Assembly: GCF_052088025.1 (NCBI RefSeq)
Contig: NZ_JBQCYD010000072.1
Location: forward strand, 1-6,816
Direction: 5' to 3'
DNA length: 6,816 nucleotides
Source of the DNA: Anaeromonas sp052088025
Lineage (GTDB): Bacteria; Bacillota; Clostridia; Tissierellales; SIT17
Position numbers and translations under genes: made by a program. Of the stretch, positions 6,601 through 6,816 are shown piece by piece (position 1 is the stretch's first letter; the number at the start of each line of letters is the position of its first letter). The notes beneath the pieces are model-generated. The model saw nothing but the letters and a program-made list of their open reading frames with translations. It made no database searches and was not told where the DNA came from.

Positions 6601-6762
6601 ATGTTAAAATGGGCTATAATATTTTTAATAATAGCAGTTATTGCAGGCCTTTTTGGTTTTAGAGGTGTTGCTGGAACTGCAGCAACTATTGCCAAAATTT
6701 TATTTGCTATATTTGTAGTATTATTTATAATAGCACTTATAGTAGGAGCTGGCATATTTTAA
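6601..6762 (+). CDS. DUF1328 (YtjA/UPF0391) small membrane protein
   Basis: A 53-residue hydrophobic protein and the only plus-strand gene in the window. It starts MLKWAIIFLIIAVIAGLFGF and continues with RGVAGTAATIAKILF and a second hydrophobic stretch ending VGAGIF. The pattern MLxWAxxFLIIAxIAxLFGFxGxAGxAAxIAKILFxxF is that of the DUF1328 family, whose members are 50-60 residues long, so it is complete. It should form two membrane helices (about 5-20 and 31-51) joined by a short Gly/Ala-rich turn. No biochemical function is established for the family; stress association has been suggested for some members. AAGGAGG at 6587-6593, seven bases before the ATG, is the best-placed ribosome-binding site in the window. 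It is divergent from pepV and has a sigma-B-like promoter. An antisense open frame over the same bases has no support. Confidence 0.9.
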   Translation: MLKWAIIFLIIAVIAGLFGFRGVAGTAATIAKILFAIFVVLFIIALIVGAGIF

Positions 6763-6816
6763 TGTCAAGCACTTCTGAAAATGTCTGATAAAAGTTAAAA
6801 GATTAGCACCGACTTT
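6763..6816 (+). other. Right edge of the window: cut-off terminator arm or element end
   Basis: The 54 bases after the DUF1328 stop contain no gene. AATGTC occurs twice 19 bases apart (6761-6766 and 6780-6785), and the window ends in the comparatively GC-rich AGCACCGACTTT, which may be the 5' arm of a hairpin whose other half lies outside. Either a terminator for the DUF1328 gene or the end of an insertion element is possible; neither can be shown from this window. Confidence 0.2.

Noticed and set aside
6573..6755. 60-residue open frame on the minus strand
   Set aside because: Antisense to the DUF1328 gene, which has a family-type sequence and an ideal ribosome-binding site; the minus frame has neither.
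6740..6768. TTGACA on the minus strand at 6763-6768 as an outward promoter
   Set aside because: The only -10 candidate is TACTAT at 18 bases, inside the DUF1328 gene and facing a divergent promoter region; too weak to call.
6803..6816. Resemblance of AGCACCGACTTT to the terminal hairpin of Cas9 tracrRNAs
   Set aside because: Only a dozen bases, without the second arm, anti-repeat, repeats or cas genes in the window; no support for CRISPR.

Overview
This is an AT-rich stretch of bacterial chromosome whose gene types and ribosome-binding sites (AAGGAGG-like) fit a low-GC Firmicute, most likely an anaerobic, spore-forming member of the Clostridia or Tissierellia. That placement is inference from composition, a LysM/GH18 protein of the spore cortex-lytic type, a class D-like sortase, an HPr carrying both His15 and Ser46, and a PepV-type dipeptidase. 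No rRNA, tRNA, CRISPR array or complete mobile element was found. Genes cover almost the whole window; no gene-free stretch exceeds 160 bases.

Seven of the eight genes lie on the minus strand. In their direction of transcription (high to low coordinates) the order is: M20 dipeptidase (pepV-like, 5107-6444); the phosphocarrier HPr (4793-5053), with a good sigma-A promoter overlapping the end of pepV; a two-LysM, SH3, GH18 peptidoglycan hydrolase (3209-4711), ending in a strong intrinsic terminator; an inositol monophosphatase-family enzyme (2344-3126), with its own promoter and a terminator that overlaps its stop codon; and a probable three-gene unit of sortase (1702-2298), EamA-type transporter (751-1662) and HAD-IB hydrolase (9-731), with spacings of 39 and 19 bases.

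The only plus-strand gene is a 53-residue two-helix membrane protein of the DUF1328/YtjA type (6601-6762). It is divergent from pepV and has an excellent ribosome-binding site. The 156-base divergent region holds a TATAAT box for pepV and, facing the other way, a GTTTAA-N13-GGCTAT element that resembles a general-stress sigma-B promoter.

Most of the content is ordinary housekeeping and envelope biology, and I do not see an obvious new multi-gene system. The most unusual signal is a 15-base-pair inverted repeat (4714-4780) around the start of the LysM/GH18 gene. In RNA it would pair completely (one G-U) and bury the Shine-Dalgarno of the likely start, while exposing a second ribosome-binding site and ATG in its loop. 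Other points worth checking are the sigma-B-like promoter, stop codons embedded in terminator hairpins, the unclear sortase start, and a possible element edge or terminator cut off at the right end.
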